Assembly (NCBI GenBank): GCA_902593445.1
Contig: CACJIJ010000006.1
Span: forward strand, 1-50,566
From: an uncultured Pelagibacteraceae bacterium
GTDB lineage: Bacteria; Pseudomonadota; Alphaproteobacteria; Pelagibacterales; Pelagibacteraceae
Direction: 5' to 3'
DNA length: 50,566 nucleotides
A program made the translations under genes and the position numbers. The notes beneath the pieces are model-generated. The model saw only the letters and a program-made list of their open reading frames with translations. It was not told the DNA's origin and did no database searches. This document shows, piece by piece, positions 1-11,440 of this stretch (its first letter is position 1; every line of letters begins with the position of its first letter).

Positions 1-2
1 CA

Positions 3-596
3 ACAATTATTGAGCATGAAAATATTTTAAATTATGTAGCAGTTCAGATATTTACCAAAGCAGGTCCGTTGGCTTTTTTACCTATTTCAAAAAATAAAAC
101 ATCTATTGTTTATTCAATTCATAATTCAAAGAATAATATTAAAGAAAATTTTGATCAACTGATAAGAAAATATAATTTTAAATATAAAATTAAAAAAATT
201 AACAAAATAGAATCTTTTGACTTGAAATCATGTTCTCTAAGAAATTATTATTATAAGAATATTTTAGCATTTGGTGACTTACTTCATAGAATACATCCTC
301 TTGCCGGACAAGGTTTTAATATGACTATTAGAGATGTTAATATATTGATGAGTATTATTAAACAAAAACTTGATTTAGGACTATCTATTGATAGCAACGT
401 AAATAGTCAATTTGAAAAAAAATTAAGACACAAAAACTATGTGTTTTCAAATGGTATTGATTTAATTCATGAATTTTTTAATCTTGAAAGAAAATTTGAC
501 AATAGTCTCTTTAGTAAATCAGTAAAATTATTAGGAAAAAATCCTTTTCTAAATAAATTTTTTAGTCAAATTGCTGATAAAGGAATTAATATATAA
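3..596 (+). CDS. FAD-dependent monooxygenase, UbiH/COQ6-like, C-terminal part (5' end outside window)
   Basis: Reading frame open from position 3 (upstream of the listed start); motif FGDLLHRIHPLAGQGFNMTIRDV typical of UbiH/Coq6 hydroxylases. Confidence 0.8.
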   Translation, partial: TIIEHENILNYVAVQIFTKAGPLAFLPISKNKTSIVYSIHNSKNNIKENFDQLIRKYNFKYKIKKINKIESFDLKSCSLRNYYYKNILAFGDLLHRIHPLAGQGFNMTIRDVNILMSIIKQKLDLGLSIDSNVNSQFEKKLRHKNYVFSNGIDLIHEFFNLERKFDNSLFSKSVKLLGKNPFLNKFFSQIADKGINI

Positions 597-597
597 T

Positions 598-1242
598 TTA
601 CTGTATTGTTGTGTTGTTAAAATCATCAAATGCATAAGTGTTTAGAATTTCAGACATTTTATTTTTTCTTACATCTAGATTTTCTGTTTCTAATAAAACT
701 TGTTTTTCTTCTAAAGAAAAAGGAGATGCCATAGCAAGTGCATTGATTGTTTCATCTAGACTTTGTTTTTCTAGTGCTTTCCAATTTATTATAAATCCTC
801 TTTTTTCAAATAATGATTTTAAGTCTTTAAAAATCAATTCAAGATCAGAAAATTTTAAATTTTCTTTTTCAATTCTTAAATCTTGATAGAAATTTTCAAA
901 ATTTATTTCCAAAATTCTGTATTTTTTTTTAGTAATTACTTCTTCTTTTTTTTTAAATCTTATCAATCCTTTTAATTCAATTAAAAATCTACCATCTTCT
1001 GTTTCTCTAAAACTGGTAATTTTTCCAAGACACCCTACATCATGCAATTCTGGTTTAATTTGATTATTATTAGAAGTTTTTGGCTGAATCATCCCAATTA
1101 ATTTATTTGATTTCATGCTATCATTAATCATATCTATATATCGTGGTTCAAAAATATTTAATGGGACAGTAGTTTTAGGAAATATAATAAAATTGCTTAA
1201 AGGAAATACTGAAATTGCATTTGGAAGATCTTCTTTTTTCAT
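598..1242 (-). CDS. LON peptidase substrate-binding domain protein
   Basis: ISVFPLSNFIIFPKTTVPLNIFEPRY and GCLGKITSF match the Lon N-terminal (PUA-like) domain; no protease domain. Confidence 0.85.
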   Translation of the reverse strand: MKKEDLPNAISVFPLSNFIIFPKTTVPLNIFEPRYIDMINDSMKSNKLIGMIQPKTSNNNQIKPELHDVGCLGKITSFRETEDGRFLIELKGLIRFKKKEEVITKKKYRILEINFENFYQDLRIEKENLKFSDLELIFKDLKSLFEKRGFIINWKALEKQSLDETINALAMASPFSLEEKQVLLETENLDVRKNKMSEILNTYAFDDFNNTTIQ

Positions 1243-1364
1243 TACTTAAATATAACACATGTAATTTTTTTAATAATGTTTAAGTTTGTCACAAAGCAAA
1301 AAATAATTAATTTGTCTATTGCTTAATTTTTAAAAAGGAACTAATTTTAAGTTTTAAGGAACAA

Positions 1365-1439
1365 GCGGGTATAGCTCAGTGGTAGAGCGTCTCGTTGCCA
1401 ACGAGAAGGTCGAGGGTTCGACCCCCTTTGCCCGCTCCA
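1365..1439 (+). tRNA. tRNA-Gly (GCC), CCA encoded
   Basis: 7-bp acceptor GCGGGTA/TGCCCGC, D-arm GCTCAGTGGTAGAGC, anticodon loop TTGCCAA on TCTCG/CGAGA stem, T-loop TTCGACC, 3' TCCA. Confidence 0.97.
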
Positions 1440-1448
1440 AAAAAAATT

Positions 1449-1793
1449 ATGAATGATTTAGCGAATAAAAAGTGTGTCCCGTGCGAAGGAAATATTCCAC
1501 CATTTAATGTTGCTGAAATACACAAATATCTTAAAAAAGTTGATGGTTGGGAAGTTATAGAGGATAAAATTGATGGTTTTCATTTAATTAAAAATTTCAA
1601 ATTTGATAATTTTTTACAAAGTCAGGAATTTGTAAATAAAGTTGGACAAATAGCCGAGTCCGAAGGTCATCACCCTGATTTATGGTTTGGGTGGGGTTAT
1701 GCAAGAATTAAAATATTTACACATGCAATCAAAGGTCTTGCTGAGAGTGATTTTATTCTTGCTGCAAAAATAGATCAAATTTCTAATGTTTAA
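1449..1793 (+). CDS. 4a-hydroxytetrahydrobiopterin dehydratase (PCD/DCoH)
   Basis: Product starts MNDLANKKCVPCEG; motif EGHHPDLWFGWGYARIKIFTHAIKGL. Listed ORF start (1395) lies inside the tRNA, so the start is moved to ATG 1449. Confidence 0.9.
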   Translation: MNDLANKKCVPCEGNIPPFNVAEIHKYLKKVDGWEVIEDKIDGFHLIKNFKFDNFLQSQEFVNKVGQIAESEGHHPDLWFGWGYARIKIFTHAIKGLAESDFILAAKIDQISNV

Positions 1794-3321
1794 AATGTCT
1801 TGTATTTGAAAAAAGTAATACTGTATCAGTTTCATTTGCAAATTTAATTATTTCCTTATCTCTTATTGACCCAGATGGTTGAATTACTGCGCTAACACCT
1901 GATTGAACTAATTTTTCAATTCCATCTACAAAAGGAAAAAATGCATCTGAGGCAGCTACTAAATTATCAAAATTTGTATTTAATTTTTTCATTTTATTTA
2001 TTGCTATTTTACAACTGTCCAACCTACTTGGTTGACCAGACCCAATACCGACGGTTGTTTCGTTAGATGCTAATACTATTGCATTTGATTTTACATACCT
2101 ACATACATTAAAAGCAAAAATAAGATCTTTTAATTGTTTTGATGTTGGTTTTCTTTTTGAAACAATTTTAAAATTTTTGTTTGTAAATATATTAAAGTCT
2201 TCTGATTGTACTAATATATTTTGGTTAAATGACATAAATTTAATATGCTCTTTTAATACATAATTCGTTCCATCAATTAATCTTAAGTTTTTCTTAGTTT
2301 TTAATATTTTTAAGGCATTATTATCAAATCCATTAGCAATTATTACTTCTAAAAATAACTTATTTAACTCTAATGCTAAATTTTTATTAATTTTAAAATT
2401 ACAAGAAACTATTCCACCAAAAGCACTTACTGGATCACATGAAAGAGCAGATTTGTAGCTTTCTAAGTGATTACTTTTAGAAGAAACACCACAAGGGTTT
2501 GCATGTTTCACTATTACTGTTCCTTTATTTTTTGGCAAAGATTTAGAAATGGTTAGAGCGCTAAATATATCATTATAGTTATTAAAACTAAGCTGTTTTC
2601 CATGAATTTGTTTTAAATTTGAGTTAAGATTTGTTGAATAGATTGCACTTATTTGATGAGGATTTTCACCATATCTTAATTTTTCTAAAAGATTTCCATG
2701 AAAAACTTTTTTCATAGGAAAAATAGTATTTGTTTTTTTATTTAAATACTTTGAAATTAAAGAATCGTAATATGCCGTTTCAGCAAAAGCTGTTGTTGAT
2801 AGTTTTTCTCTAAAATTTAAAGATGTAGATCCTTTATATTTTTTTAGTTCTTGAATTAATTCTTCATACTGGTCTGTTGATGTTATCACAGCTACATCAT
2901 TATAGTTCTTAGCTGCAGATCTAACCATTGTAGGACCACCTATATCTATATTTTCAATAATTTTTTTATGACTCTTCGTTTTTTTAAGAGTTCTCTCAAA
3001 TGGATAAAAGTTAACAATAACCAAATCAATATTCTCAAAATTACTCTTATTTAAATCTTTTAAGTGAGATTTTTTTTCTCTTTTATTTAAAATTCCCGCA
3101 TGAATTTTCGGATGAAGAGTTTTAACTCTACCATCTAAAATTTCAGGGAAATCAGTAAATTTGGATATCTCTAAACATTTAAATTTTAATCTTTTAATTT
3201 CTTTAAAGGTACCACCGGAGCTAATTATTTTTATTTTGTTTTTTTTTAAAATAATTAATAGTGGTTTTAAGTTTTTTTTGTCAGATACAGAAATTAGAGC
3301 AGTTTTAATTTTTTTCTTCAT
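1783..3321 (-). CDS. purH: Bifunctional AICAR formyltransferase / IMP cyclohydrolase
   Basis: TALISVSDKKNL, SSGGTFKEI, DGRVKTLHPKIHAGIL, VIVKHANPCGVS, AASDAFFPFVDGIE. Confidence 0.95.
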   Translation of the reverse strand: MKKKIKTALISVSDKKNLKPLLIILKKNKIKIISSGGTFKEIKRLKFKCLEISKFTDFPEILDGRVKTLHPKIHAGILNKREKKSHLKDLNKSNFENIDLVIVNFYPFERTLKKTKSHKKIIENIDIGGPTMVRSAAKNYNDVAVITSTDQYEELIQELKKYKGSTSLNFREKLSTTAFAETAYYDSLISKYLNKKTNTIFPMKKVFHGNLLEKLRYGENPHQISAIYSTNLNSNLKQIHGKQLSFNNYNDIFSALTISKSLPKNKGTVIVKHANPCGVSSKSNHLESYKSALSCDPVSAFGGIVSCNFKINKNLALELNKLFLEVIIANGFDNNALKILKTKKNLRLIDGTNYVLKEHIKFMSFNQNILVQSEDFNIFTNKNFKIVSKRKPTSKQLKDLIFAFNVCRYVKSNAIVLASNETTVGIGSGQPSRLDSCKIAINKMKKLNTNFDNLVAASDAFFPFVDGIEKLVQSGVSAVIQPSGSIRDKEIIKFANETDTVLLFSNTRHFKH

Positions 3322-4946
3322 TATAATTTAATGATCTCCCACTTTATTATCTGCTCTTTTTCATTGTTCATACCTGAGATAAATATATTTTGATTTTCTT
3401 TATATGAATTTTTATTACCGAAATATAAACCATTATCAATATTAATATCAAAGTTATCACAACTAAATTTCCAACCTTCCTCATCTATCTCAATTAGTAT
3501 AGATTTGTTGTCTTGTGTTTTCATTACTTTTGAGTTTGGATCAAGATGAAATCTAATATCAAATTTAATTTCTTTATTTAGATTCTTTCTTAATAATTTA
3601 TCATAGCCAATAAATTTCATTTGTTCTGGATAGAATTCAATTTCTCTTTCATAATTTATTCCCAAGTTGATTAAATAGCCATCATGTGCACCTGATATTT
3701 TCCAGTAATTATTTTCGAAAACTACACTTTTTTTTGTAACCTTTAACCCTTTATTTATAAATAAGTTATTTTGATACTCCTTAAAGTTACATGAGGAGTA
3801 ATCATTAATTGTTAAAGCACAATGTAGAGCAGTGCTTCTTGAAAATTTATTAAATTTATTATTTTTATCTGAGTAGTAACCTGCATTTGTGATTAATTTT
3901 TTTTCATTTGAAAAAATTTCAAAAGATAAAGCACCTGCCTGATAATCATTAGAAAAGATTTTATTTGGACTAGAACCAATATCACTTGCAAGAATTATTT
4001 TTTTATTTTTAAGTATTGCGTATCCACCAAGTTCATTAATTTGATTCTTAAAAGTATAACCAAATCTTTTTAAGTATTGATCAAATTCTTTATTTTCAGA
4101 TGAAAAATTTCCGTTAAAAAAAATATCTTGTTTAATATTTTGCCATACGAAAGCGTAACTTGATCCTAAATAGTAAATGTTTTCCTCGATATATTCAGGT
4201 ATAAAGCTCTGAGATTCTTTAAACCACTCTCTTATAATAATAAAATATTTTAAATAAAATATTAATTGTCTGATATTTCTTGATTTTGGAAAACCCTGGT
4301 TATCAATTGAAGATCTAATAATATTTTTTAATAAATTTAATCCAATCTCAAGGTACTGTTTTTCATTTTTGTATGCCAATCCTGTCAAAATAATTGCAGC
4401 ACATCCAATCATTTTATTTTCAAATTCTTTTGAGTTTTTTATTTCGTTTAGCAAATGGTTGGTTTGTTTCTGGATCATATGATTAAAAGTAGATCTATAT
4501 TCTGGTTCACTATCTTCATAAGTGAGTTGATGATTAGATAACCATGAAATAATTCTTTTTGCCGTTAAATCAAATTCCCAACTTTTTTTTTTAAATTTAT
4601 TGTTATTTGAAATCCAGTTTTTGATAACTGATTGAGTGGTTTTTTTTGAAGATTTTAAATCTAAGCTGAAAAACCAAAAAAAATTATTTAATTTTTCATA
4701 ATCTTTTGAGCTTAATTTTTTTTTCCAAATTGACTCAATAGCAAAATCTTCAATTTTATATTTTTTATTCTGGTATTTAATTATAGATGAAAGTAAATGA
4801 GGACTTGGCTTATATTCAAAACTGTTATCAAAAGTCTTAGATATTTTTTTTTCGTAAAAATTTGAATTTTGATAAATTGATTTAAAACTTTCTTTTATAT
4901 TGTAATAAAATTGACCTAAAATGCTCAAGGATTTTATATTAATCAT
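3321..4946 (-). CDS. Heparinase II/III family protein
   Basis: Overall architecture and DYQAGALSFEIF / TALHCALTINDYSS region resemble alphaproteobacterial heparinase II/III-like proteins. Confidence 0.75.
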   Translation of the reverse strand: MINIKSLSILGQFYYNIKESFKSIYQNSNFYEKKISKTFDNSFEYKPSPHLLSSIIKYQNKKYKIEDFAIESIWKKKLSSKDYEKLNNFFWFFSLDLKSSKKTTQSVIKNWISNNNKFKKKSWEFDLTAKRIISWLSNHQLTYEDSEPEYRSTFNHMIQKQTNHLLNEIKNSKEFENKMIGCAAIILTGLAYKNEKQYLEIGLNLLKNIIRSSIDNQGFPKSRNIRQLIFYLKYFIIIREWFKESQSFIPEYIEENIYYLGSSYAFVWQNIKQDIFFNGNFSSENKEFDQYLKRFGYTFKNQINELGGYAILKNKKIILASDIGSSPNKIFSNDYQAGALSFEIFSNEKKLITNAGYYSDKNNKFNKFSRSTALHCALTINDYSSCNFKEYQNNLFINKGLKVTKKSVVFENNYWKISGAHDGYLINLGINYEREIEFYPEQMKFIGYDKLLRKNLNKEIKFDIRFHLDPNSKVMKTQDNKSILIEIDEEGWKFSCDNFDINIDNGLYFGNKNSYKENQNIFISGMNNEKEQIIKWEIIKL

Positions 4947-4950
4947 TAAC

Positions 4951-5610
4951 TTATTTTAATTTTAATAAATTAATATTTTTCTTTATATCTCCATCATTAC
5001 TTTTGAACACTGTAGTGCCTGAAACAAGAATATTAGCACCAGCATCAATTGCACTTTTGCAGTTATCAAAATTTATGCCACCATCAATTTCTATATCAAA
5101 ATTTAATTTTTTTTGTTCTTTTATTTTTTTAAGATTTATAATTTTATCCAAAACTTCTGGCATAAATTTCTGACCACCAAACCCAGGATTTACACTCATA
5201 ATTAAAACTAAATCTAATTGATCTAATATATCTAATATTAAATCAATTTTAGATTTAGGATTAAGTGAAACTCCAACTTTTTTGTTTTTTTCTTTTATTT
5301 TTTTAATTGAATTTTCTAAATTATCAGTAGCTTCAGGATGAATAGTAATTATGTCTGCTCCTGCATCGGCGTACGCATCTATATATTTATGGACTGGTGA
5401 TATCATTAAATGAACATCAAATTTTAATGAACAATGTTTTCGAAGAGCTTTAATCACAGGTGGCCCTATCGTTAAATTAGGAACAAAATGACCATCCATT
5501 ACATCCACATGAATCATGTCAGCCCCACCTTCTTCAAGTCTTTTTATTTCTGTACCTAACTGACTAAAATCTGCTGATAAAATAGATGGAGAAATTTGTA
5601 TATTTTTCAT
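4951..5610 (-). CDS. rpe: Ribulose-phosphate 3-epimerase
   Basis: ISPSILSADFSQLG, HVDVMDGHFVPNLTIGP, MSVNPGFGGQKF, EIDGGIN. Confidence 0.97.
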   Translation of the reverse strand: MKNIQISPSILSADFSQLGTEIKRLEEGGADMIHVDVMDGHFVPNLTIGPPVIKALRKHCSLKFDVHLMISPVHKYIDAYADAGADIITIHPEATDNLENSIKKIKEKNKKVGVSLNPKSKIDLILDILDQLDLVLIMSVNPGFGGQKFMPEVLDKIINLKKIKEQKKLNFDIEIDGGINFDNCKSAIDAGANILVSGTTVFKSNDGDIKKNINLLKLK

Positions 5611-5644
5611 TTATTGCTAGATTAACTAGTATCAATTTTAAAAA

Positions 5645-5995
5645 TTAAAATGAATTAAAAAATTGATAAATTTGTCTAGAAATTTCGCTCTCCAAAGGAA
5701 ATGACAACATTCCCATCACTGAATAGCCTAAGATCCAAGGCATTAAATAAAATCTGATCATGTAAAAGAACCAAGCTACATATAAAGGCACCAAAGGCCC
5801 AATAATAAAAGAAGGTGTGATTGGTTTAAATAATTTAATTAAAGGGTTGGTATATTTTACAAACACTCTCATGAAGAAGAATTGTGAGTCTTCTCTTTGA
5901 AAAATATTCATCGCTACTCTTCCAATTAGAGTCCACATTATAATCCCAAGTAAATAATCGATAAAATATATTAAAGGATGGAAATTTGCTGACAT
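5645..5995 (-). CDS. Small membrane protein, YggT-like
   Basis: Hydrophobic 116-aa protein with YTNPLIKLFKPITPSF resembling YggT repeats. Confidence 0.5.
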   Translation of the reverse strand: MSANFHPLIYFIDYLLGIIMWTLIGRVAMNIFQREDSQFFFMRVFVKYTNPLIKLFKPITPSFIIGPLVPLYVAWFFYMIRFYLMPWILGYSVMGMLSFPLESEISRQIYQFFNSF

Positions 5996-6027
5996 TTAAA
6001 ATTTATATTGGAAAATGTATTGAAATA

Positions 6028-6053
6028 AAAGGGGCGAAATTAATCGCCCCTTT
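6028..6053 (-). terminator. Intrinsic-terminator-like hairpin downstream of the symporter gene
   Basis: Perfect 10-bp GC-containing stem AAAGGGGCGA/TCGCCCCTTT with 6-nt loop; on the - strand followed by TTTTATTTC. Confidence 0.75.
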
Positions 6054-6063
6054 AAAAGATTAT

Positions 6064-7875
6064 TTAGTGTGATCTACCAAGAATTGATTTACCACTCGGT
6101 ACACGTACATCATCAACCATTTTTTGAGTAGCTTTATCCGGTTCTGCAGTCATTAAACTAACTACTACCATTAAAACTAAACTAACAGCTGATCCGAAGA
6201 TACCAAATGTTAACTGTGTAATTCCTAGGAATCCACTACCACCAGTTCGTACCCAAACTAAGTACCAAGCACCGGCGGCAAGACCACCTAGCATACCAGC
6301 AATCGCACCTTGTCTATTAGCTCTCTTCCACCATACACCAAGTACAAGTGGGAAGAACAATCCAGACATCGCAAAATCAAAAGCCCAGATAACCGAACCT
6401 AAGATTCCTTGAATCTCCATTGCTGCGATAGTTGCTCCAGCAAAACCAATTACTACAAGTAATACCCTTGCAACAAGCAGTCGTTTTGCAGTTTCCGCTT
6501 TTGGATCAATGATCTTATAGTAAACATCATGTGATATAGCGTTTGCAATTGCTAGAATCAAACCATCAGCAGTAGACATGGCAGCTGCCATACCTCCTGC
6601 AGCAACTAGACCTGAAATTACATAAGGTAATCCGGCTATCTCTGGAGTTGCTAATACAACGGCTTTACCACCCATGAAGAACTCGTTTAATTCAAGAGTT
6701 CCATTTCCATTAAAGTCGCTGATAAACATTAGGTTTGCTTGGTTCCAGTTTTGGTACCAATCTATAGCTTCTACTTCTGCAAAAGTCTTACCGATAATAC
6801 CTGTTGGTAAATTCGGGTCGATCAATGATAACTTAGATAATGTAGCTAACATTGGCGCAGAAGAGTAAAGTAGGAAGATAAAGAATAATGACCAACCTAC
6901 TGATTTTCTAGCTGCTTTTACACTTGGAGTAGTAAAGTATCTCATCATCACGTGCGGTAATGAAGCTGTTCCCATCATCATCGCTAATGCTAATGAAATA
7001 AATGCCCAAGGTGTAGCGTTCACTGCAGAGTGAGCTTTAGTTATTCCTGCTAAGCCTTTAGGTACTGTTTTTAGATCAGCAGCTGCGTTTTTAACAAAAC
7101 CGAACTGTTGTTCTAATTCACCAATTCTAGCTACCTCGTCAGCTAACATGAAGTGAGGGAAAAAACCCGCACCCATTTTGTTACTGATCCAGAATACTGG
7201 AAGTAGGTAAGCTATAATTAGTACAATATATTGCGCAACCTGTGTCCAAGTCACCCCTCTCATACCACCTAACATTGAACATAATAAAATACTTACTAGT
7301 CCAACATAAACAGCGTATTGGAATGGGATATCAAGTGCAACAGATGCAATAGTACCTGTAGCGTTAATTTGTGCAGTCACATAAGTAAATGAAGCAACAG
7401 TTAAAACGACAACTGCGCTAAATCTAGCTAAATTACCACCATATCTAGTACCTATAAAATCTGGAACTGTATAACAGCCAAATTTTCTTAAGTATGGTGC
7501 TAATAAAGATGCAACAAGCACGTAACCACCAGTCCAACCTACAAGTAGAGCCATATAGCCGTAACCTTTAAAGTAAATACCACCCGCCATAGCAACGAAT
7601 GAAGCACCAGACATCCAGTCTGCTGCAGTTGCCATGCCGTTGAAGACCGTTGGTACTTGCCTACCAGCTACGTAATATGCATCTGCTTGGGCTGTTCTTG
7701 ATAGCCAACCGATTAATGCGTAGATGAATACAGTAAATGCAACGAAAGCGATACCGATCGCTTTAGCCGTCATACCCATCTGTTCAGCAATTGCCATAAT
7801 GATTATGAAACCTATAAATCCTCCAGTATAGATTCCATAAACCTTTGGCAAATTATCTATGAAATTACCTTTCAT
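6064..7875 (-). CDS. Sodium:solute symporter, large subunit (VC_2705/ActP-like family)
   Basis: Multi-TM SSS-family protein (AYYVAGRQVPTVFNGMATAADWMSGASF); translated directly after the DUF4212 small subunit. Confidence 0.9.
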   Translation of the reverse strand: MKGNFIDNLPKVYGIYTGGFIGFIIIMAIAEQMGMTAKAIGIAFVAFTVFIYALIGWLSRTAQADAYYVAGRQVPTVFNGMATAADWMSGASFVAMAGGIYFKGYGYMALLVGWTGGYVLVASLLAPYLRKFGCYTVPDFIGTRYGGNLARFSAVVVLTVASFTYVTAQINATGTIASVALDIPFQYAVYVGLVSILLCSMLGGMRGVTWTQVAQYIVLIIAYLLPVFWISNKMGAGFFPHFMLADEVARIGELEQQFGFVKNAAADLKTVPKGLAGITKAHSAVNATPWAFISLALAMMMGTASLPHVMMRYFTTPSVKAARKSVGWSLFFIFLLYSSAPMLATLSKLSLIDPNLPTGIIGKTFAEVEAIDWYQNWNQANLMFISDFNGNGTLELNEFFMGGKAVVLATPEIAGLPYVISGLVAAGGMAAAMSTADGLILAIANAISHDVYYKIIDPKAETAKRLLVARVLLVVIGFAGATIAAMEIQGILGSVIWAFDFAMSGLFFPLVLGVWWKRANRQGAIAGMLGGLAAGAWYLVWVRTGGSGFLGITQLTFGIFGSAVSLVLMVVVSLMTAEPDKATQKMVDDVRVPSGKSILGRSH

Positions 7876-8135
7876 TATTCGTCCTCTCTTTCGCTAAAGC
7901 CGAACTCTTCATCGATTTTTTCTTGTCTATTCGCAAACCAGAAAATTAGGATTACGAAAGCACCAAGAGATCCTTGACATGTAAACCAATATGTCCACGG
8001 ATAACCGAAAGGTCCTGTGACCTCGTTCATTTCAGCTCCAAAGAGAAAGATGCCAATTGAGAAAACAAACCAGATTGCCAGTGTTATAAATAACAATCCC
8101 CTGGTTTTTTCCCAGTGTTTTTGTTGATTTGACAT
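7875..8135 (-). CDS. DUF4212 / sodium:solute symporter small subunit
   Basis: QQKHWEKTRGLLFITLAIWFVFSIGIFLFGAEMNE...GYPWTYWFTCQGSLGAFVILIFWFANRQ is diagnostic; overlaps the symporter start. Confidence 0.92.
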   Translation of the reverse strand: MSNQQKHWEKTRGLLFITLAIWFVFSIGIFLFGAEMNEVTGPFGYPWTYWFTCQGSLGAFVILIFWFANRQEKIDEEFGFSEREDE

Positions 8136-8197
8136 TTATACCTCTCTATTTAGTTATAACTGGTTGAAACCATAACCATTATGAGGGTTTTGAAAAG

Positions 8198-8220
8198 ACC
8201 TAAAATTCACCATTTTAGGT
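8198..8220. promoter_or_regulatory. 23-bp inverted repeat between divergent genes (candidate operator)
   Basis: ACCTAAAAT-TCACC-ATTTTAGGT, perfect 9-bp arms, in the divergent intergenic region. Confidence 0.5.
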
Positions 8221-8270
8221 ACTTATTTACTTACTTTTTTAAGATATAATTGGCGCACTTACAAATTAAC

Positions 8271-8890
8271 ATGGGAAAATACAAATTAACTTGGAGAGAC
8301 ATAAAATTTGAGGATTTCAAAACATATTTATTCGCTATGTTTAAGGCGTTTATCCCCAAAAAAAAAATAAAAAATTTAGATGAACTAGAACAATTTATCC
8401 AAACAAAATCTGCCTGGGCCACTCAAGTTACTTTATATAATTATCTAAAAACTAGAATGGGAACAAGATATGTTCTTCATTTTGATAATGATGAATTTAT
8501 GTCATCAGTAAATCTTGCTAAATGGAATATTTATTCAGTTGCATTACAAGATCTAACTTTTTTTACTTTTTCATATTTGAAAGTTAAATTCAATTATCAG
8601 GATATTCATAAAGCAAACGAAATTTTTAATAAAATTTTAGATGATGAAATTTCTAATAAGATGCCATTAAATATTATTGATGAAGCAAGAAAAAGTTTTG
8701 ATGAACGATTAGAGAAAATAAATTGGGATGGTTATTATCAAGACCTACCTTTTAATCCTAGTGCGCTATCTTTATATAAATGGGCTCCGATTGCAGATGA
8801 ATTAAAAACTTTAGATCGTAAGATCGTTTTAAATTCAATGATTTTAAAATGGGATGTTGTTAAACAAGAGTTTAAAGATTTAATCCAGTT

Positions 8891-8894
<4 letters not shown>
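8271..8894 (+). CDS. Conserved hypothetical protein
   Basis: 207-aa product ([27 protein letters not shown]...); listed TTG start at 8250 overlaps a TATAAT at 8245-8250, so ATG 8271 is preferred. Confidence 0.75.
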
Positions 8895-10963
<2,069 letters not shown>

Positions 10964-10978
10964 AGGATAATTTTTTTT

Positions 10979-11398
10979 TTAAATTCTACTCATGTTATTT
11001 ATAATTTTCCAGCTTTTATAATCAATAGGCATTACAGAAAGCCTGCTTTGCTTGATAAGAGCTAAATGGCTTAAATCCTTATTTTTTTTAATTCTTTCAA
11101 GGGTAATTGGCTTGGAAAATTTAGACTTAAATTGAACAGTAACGGCAACAAACCTCCCTGTTTTGTCTGTTTTATCTATATAAGATTCTTTAATTACTTT
11201 TACTATTCCAACTATCTCTTTTCCAATATTTGAATGATAAAAAAAACAAAGGTCTCCTTTTTTCATAGATTTTAAATAATTTGCTGCTTGATAATTTCTT
11301 ACTCCATCCCAAGGAGCTCCTTTAATTCCAGCATTTTTTTGTTGATCTAAAGACCAAACGTTTGGCTCTGATTTAAGTAGAAAGTAAGATTTTTTCAT
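10979..11398 (-). CDS. EVE domain-containing protein
   Basis: FLLKSEPNVWSLDQ...WDGVRNYQAANYLKSMKKGDLCFFYHSN matches EVE/thymocyte nuclear protein 1-like proteins. Confidence 0.9.
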   Translation of the reverse strand: MKKSYFLLKSEPNVWSLDQQKNAGIKGAPWDGVRNYQAANYLKSMKKGDLCFFYHSNIGKEIVGIVKVIKESYIDKTDKTGRFVAVTVQFKSKFSKPITLERIKKNKDLSHLALIKQSRLSVMPIDYKSWKIINNMSRI

Positions 11399-11440
11399 AC
11401 CGATTTAACTTGATTGAATAATTTATTATTCACTCAATTT

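Noticed and set aside
638-886. + strand ORF of 82 aa
   Set aside because: Antisense to the Lon-domain gene, no recognisable domain, Phe/Ser-rich composition of a complementary strand.
1395-1448. ORF start inside tRNA-Gly, giving a fused N-terminus MPTRRSRVRPPLPAPKKI
   Set aside because: This is the tRNA sequence read in frame; the pterin dehydratase similarity begins after ATG 1449.
8231-8422. 63-aa - strand ORF
   Set aside because: Antisense to the hypothetical gene at 8271 and no domain signal.
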